Positions 42,481 to 42,888 of a stretch of 42,888 nt of DNA are shown here, piece by piece. The stretch comes from Bacteroidota bacterium (lineage in GTDB: Bacteria; Bacteroidota; Ignavibacteria; Kapaibacteriales; UBA2268): assembly GCA_009777815.1 (NCBI GenBank), contig WRLB01000006.1, positions 1-42,888 on the forward strand, given 5' to 3'. Positions within the stretch are counted from its first letter, which is position 1; every line of letters begins with the position of its first letter. The notes below the pieces were generated by a model. That model was not told the DNA's origin. It worked only from the letters and a program-made list of their open reading frames with translations, and searched no databases. A program made the translations under genes and the position numbers.

Positions 42481-42888
42481 TAATAATTTGCCTTTAAAAC
42501 TTAATGAATTGCCTTTAAAACTTAATAAATTGCCTTTAAAACTTAATAATTTGCCTTTAAAACTTAATGAATTGCCTTTAAAACTTAGTGAATTGTCTTT
42601 AAAACTTAGTGAATTGCCTTTAAAACTTAGTGAATTGTCTTTAAAACTTAATGAATTGTCTTTAAAACTTAATGAATTGCCTTTAAAACTTAATAAATTG
42701 CCTTTAAAACCTCATCTTTTATTAAGTTTTAGACAAAATTATTAAGTTTTTTTAATGATTCATTAAGTTTTTTTAATGATTCATTAAGTTTTAGACAAAA
42801 TTATTAAGTTTTAAAGGCAAAACGTGACTAATTAGTAACGTTTTATTAAGTTTTTCTAATGATTCATTAAGTTTTTCTAACAAATCAT
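42481..42888. repeat. mirrored 21-bp word array with the same 34-bp core, runs off window
   Basis: From 42488 to about 42710, 21-bp units (TTGCCTTTAAA then ACTTAATGAA) repeat about eleven times. Then inverted words follow (TTATTAAGTTTT, AGACAAAATTA, TTCATTAAGTTTT). At 42815-42848 lies the 34-bp core containing CGTGACTAATTAGTAACG, identical to 27454-27487. Words continue to the window end. The left part stays open as a heptad-like frame only because 21 is a multiple of three; I do not call a gene there. Confidence 0.9.

Noticed and set aside
42488-42745. Open frame of 85 codons reading as a perfect leucine/lysine heptad repeat
   Set aside because: It is a by-product of a 21-bp non-coding unit (a multiple of three). 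Other arrays with the same architecture have palindromic or inverted halves, and no promoter or plausible protein context exists.
1-42888. tRNA or rRNA genes
   Set aside because: Reading the intergenic regions by eye I found no cloverleaf-like GC-rich segment with GGTTCGA-type T-loops. GC-rich spots are the A hairpins. A covariance-model scan would settle this.

Overview
This window is strongly AT-rich DNA from a Gram-negative, flagellated member of the Bacteroidota/FCB group. The evidence is: lipid A synthesis (lpxB), a flagellar export gene (fliR), chemotaxis genes (cheR and a methyl-accepting receptor), a giant secreted protein with a type IX secretion (T9SS) C-terminal sorting domain, a CarboxypepD_reg/plug/barrel outer-membrane protein, and promoters of the Bacteroidota type (TAnnTTTG -7 box, few Shine-Dalgarno sites). 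Flagella together with T9SS fit the Ignavibacteria/Kapabacteria side of the group better than Bacteroidia; this is inference. A BspA-like repeat protein, two GLUG-repeat proteins, an anaerobe-type ThiH and a phosphatase resembling those linked to [FeFe]-hydrogenases suggest an anaerobic, possibly host-associated life.

Layout. 1-2.7 kb: 3' part of an unrecognised gene, a 99-bp tandem duplication, then lpxB. 2.8-8.2 kb: cheR, a Cys-rich PAS chemoreceptor, fliR, gatC and a small partner gene. 8.3-12 kb: dnaJ, an FKBP lipoprotein and glyA, with a 21-bp word array between the last two. 12-18.4 kb: Kef-like antiporter, BspA-like repeat protein, hslV without hslU, a small barrel protein, a ComEA-like protein, a decayed and an intact copy of a heptad-repeat coiled-coil gene. 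18.4-27.1 kb: the 2027-residue T9SS cargo converging on the outer-membrane barrel protein. 27.2-34.1 kb: a mirrored word array, an N-terminally truncated mutS, a DUF3781-like gene, an M29-like aminopeptidase, HIT, ssb, a YmdB-type phosphodiesterase, a five-copy 40-bp tandem repeat and a GLUG protein. 34.2-42.9 kb: fusA, thiH, a small membrane protein with a DUF3108 protein, an orphan SpoIIE-type phosphatase, a rhomboid protease, a second GLUG protein and another mirrored array. Most genes are monocistronic housekeeping or envelope genes; no dedicated multi-gene defence or biosynthetic operon is visible.

The least ordinary content is non-coding. (i) Arrays built from about 10.5-bp words paired into 21-bp units occur at 10.4, 27.2, 32.9 and 42.5 kb. 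The two long ones are inverted halves, and they share an identical 34-bp core around a near-palindrome although they lie 15 kb apart and their unit sequences differ. (ii) A MITE-like dispersed repeat family (B) with ends resembling TGTCATGCTGAAC occurs at about a dozen sites. (iii) A GC-rich 24-bp hairpin family (A), often lying inside or beside B, sits behind several genes where it may terminate transcription, and in one case it has become the coding 3' end of a gene.
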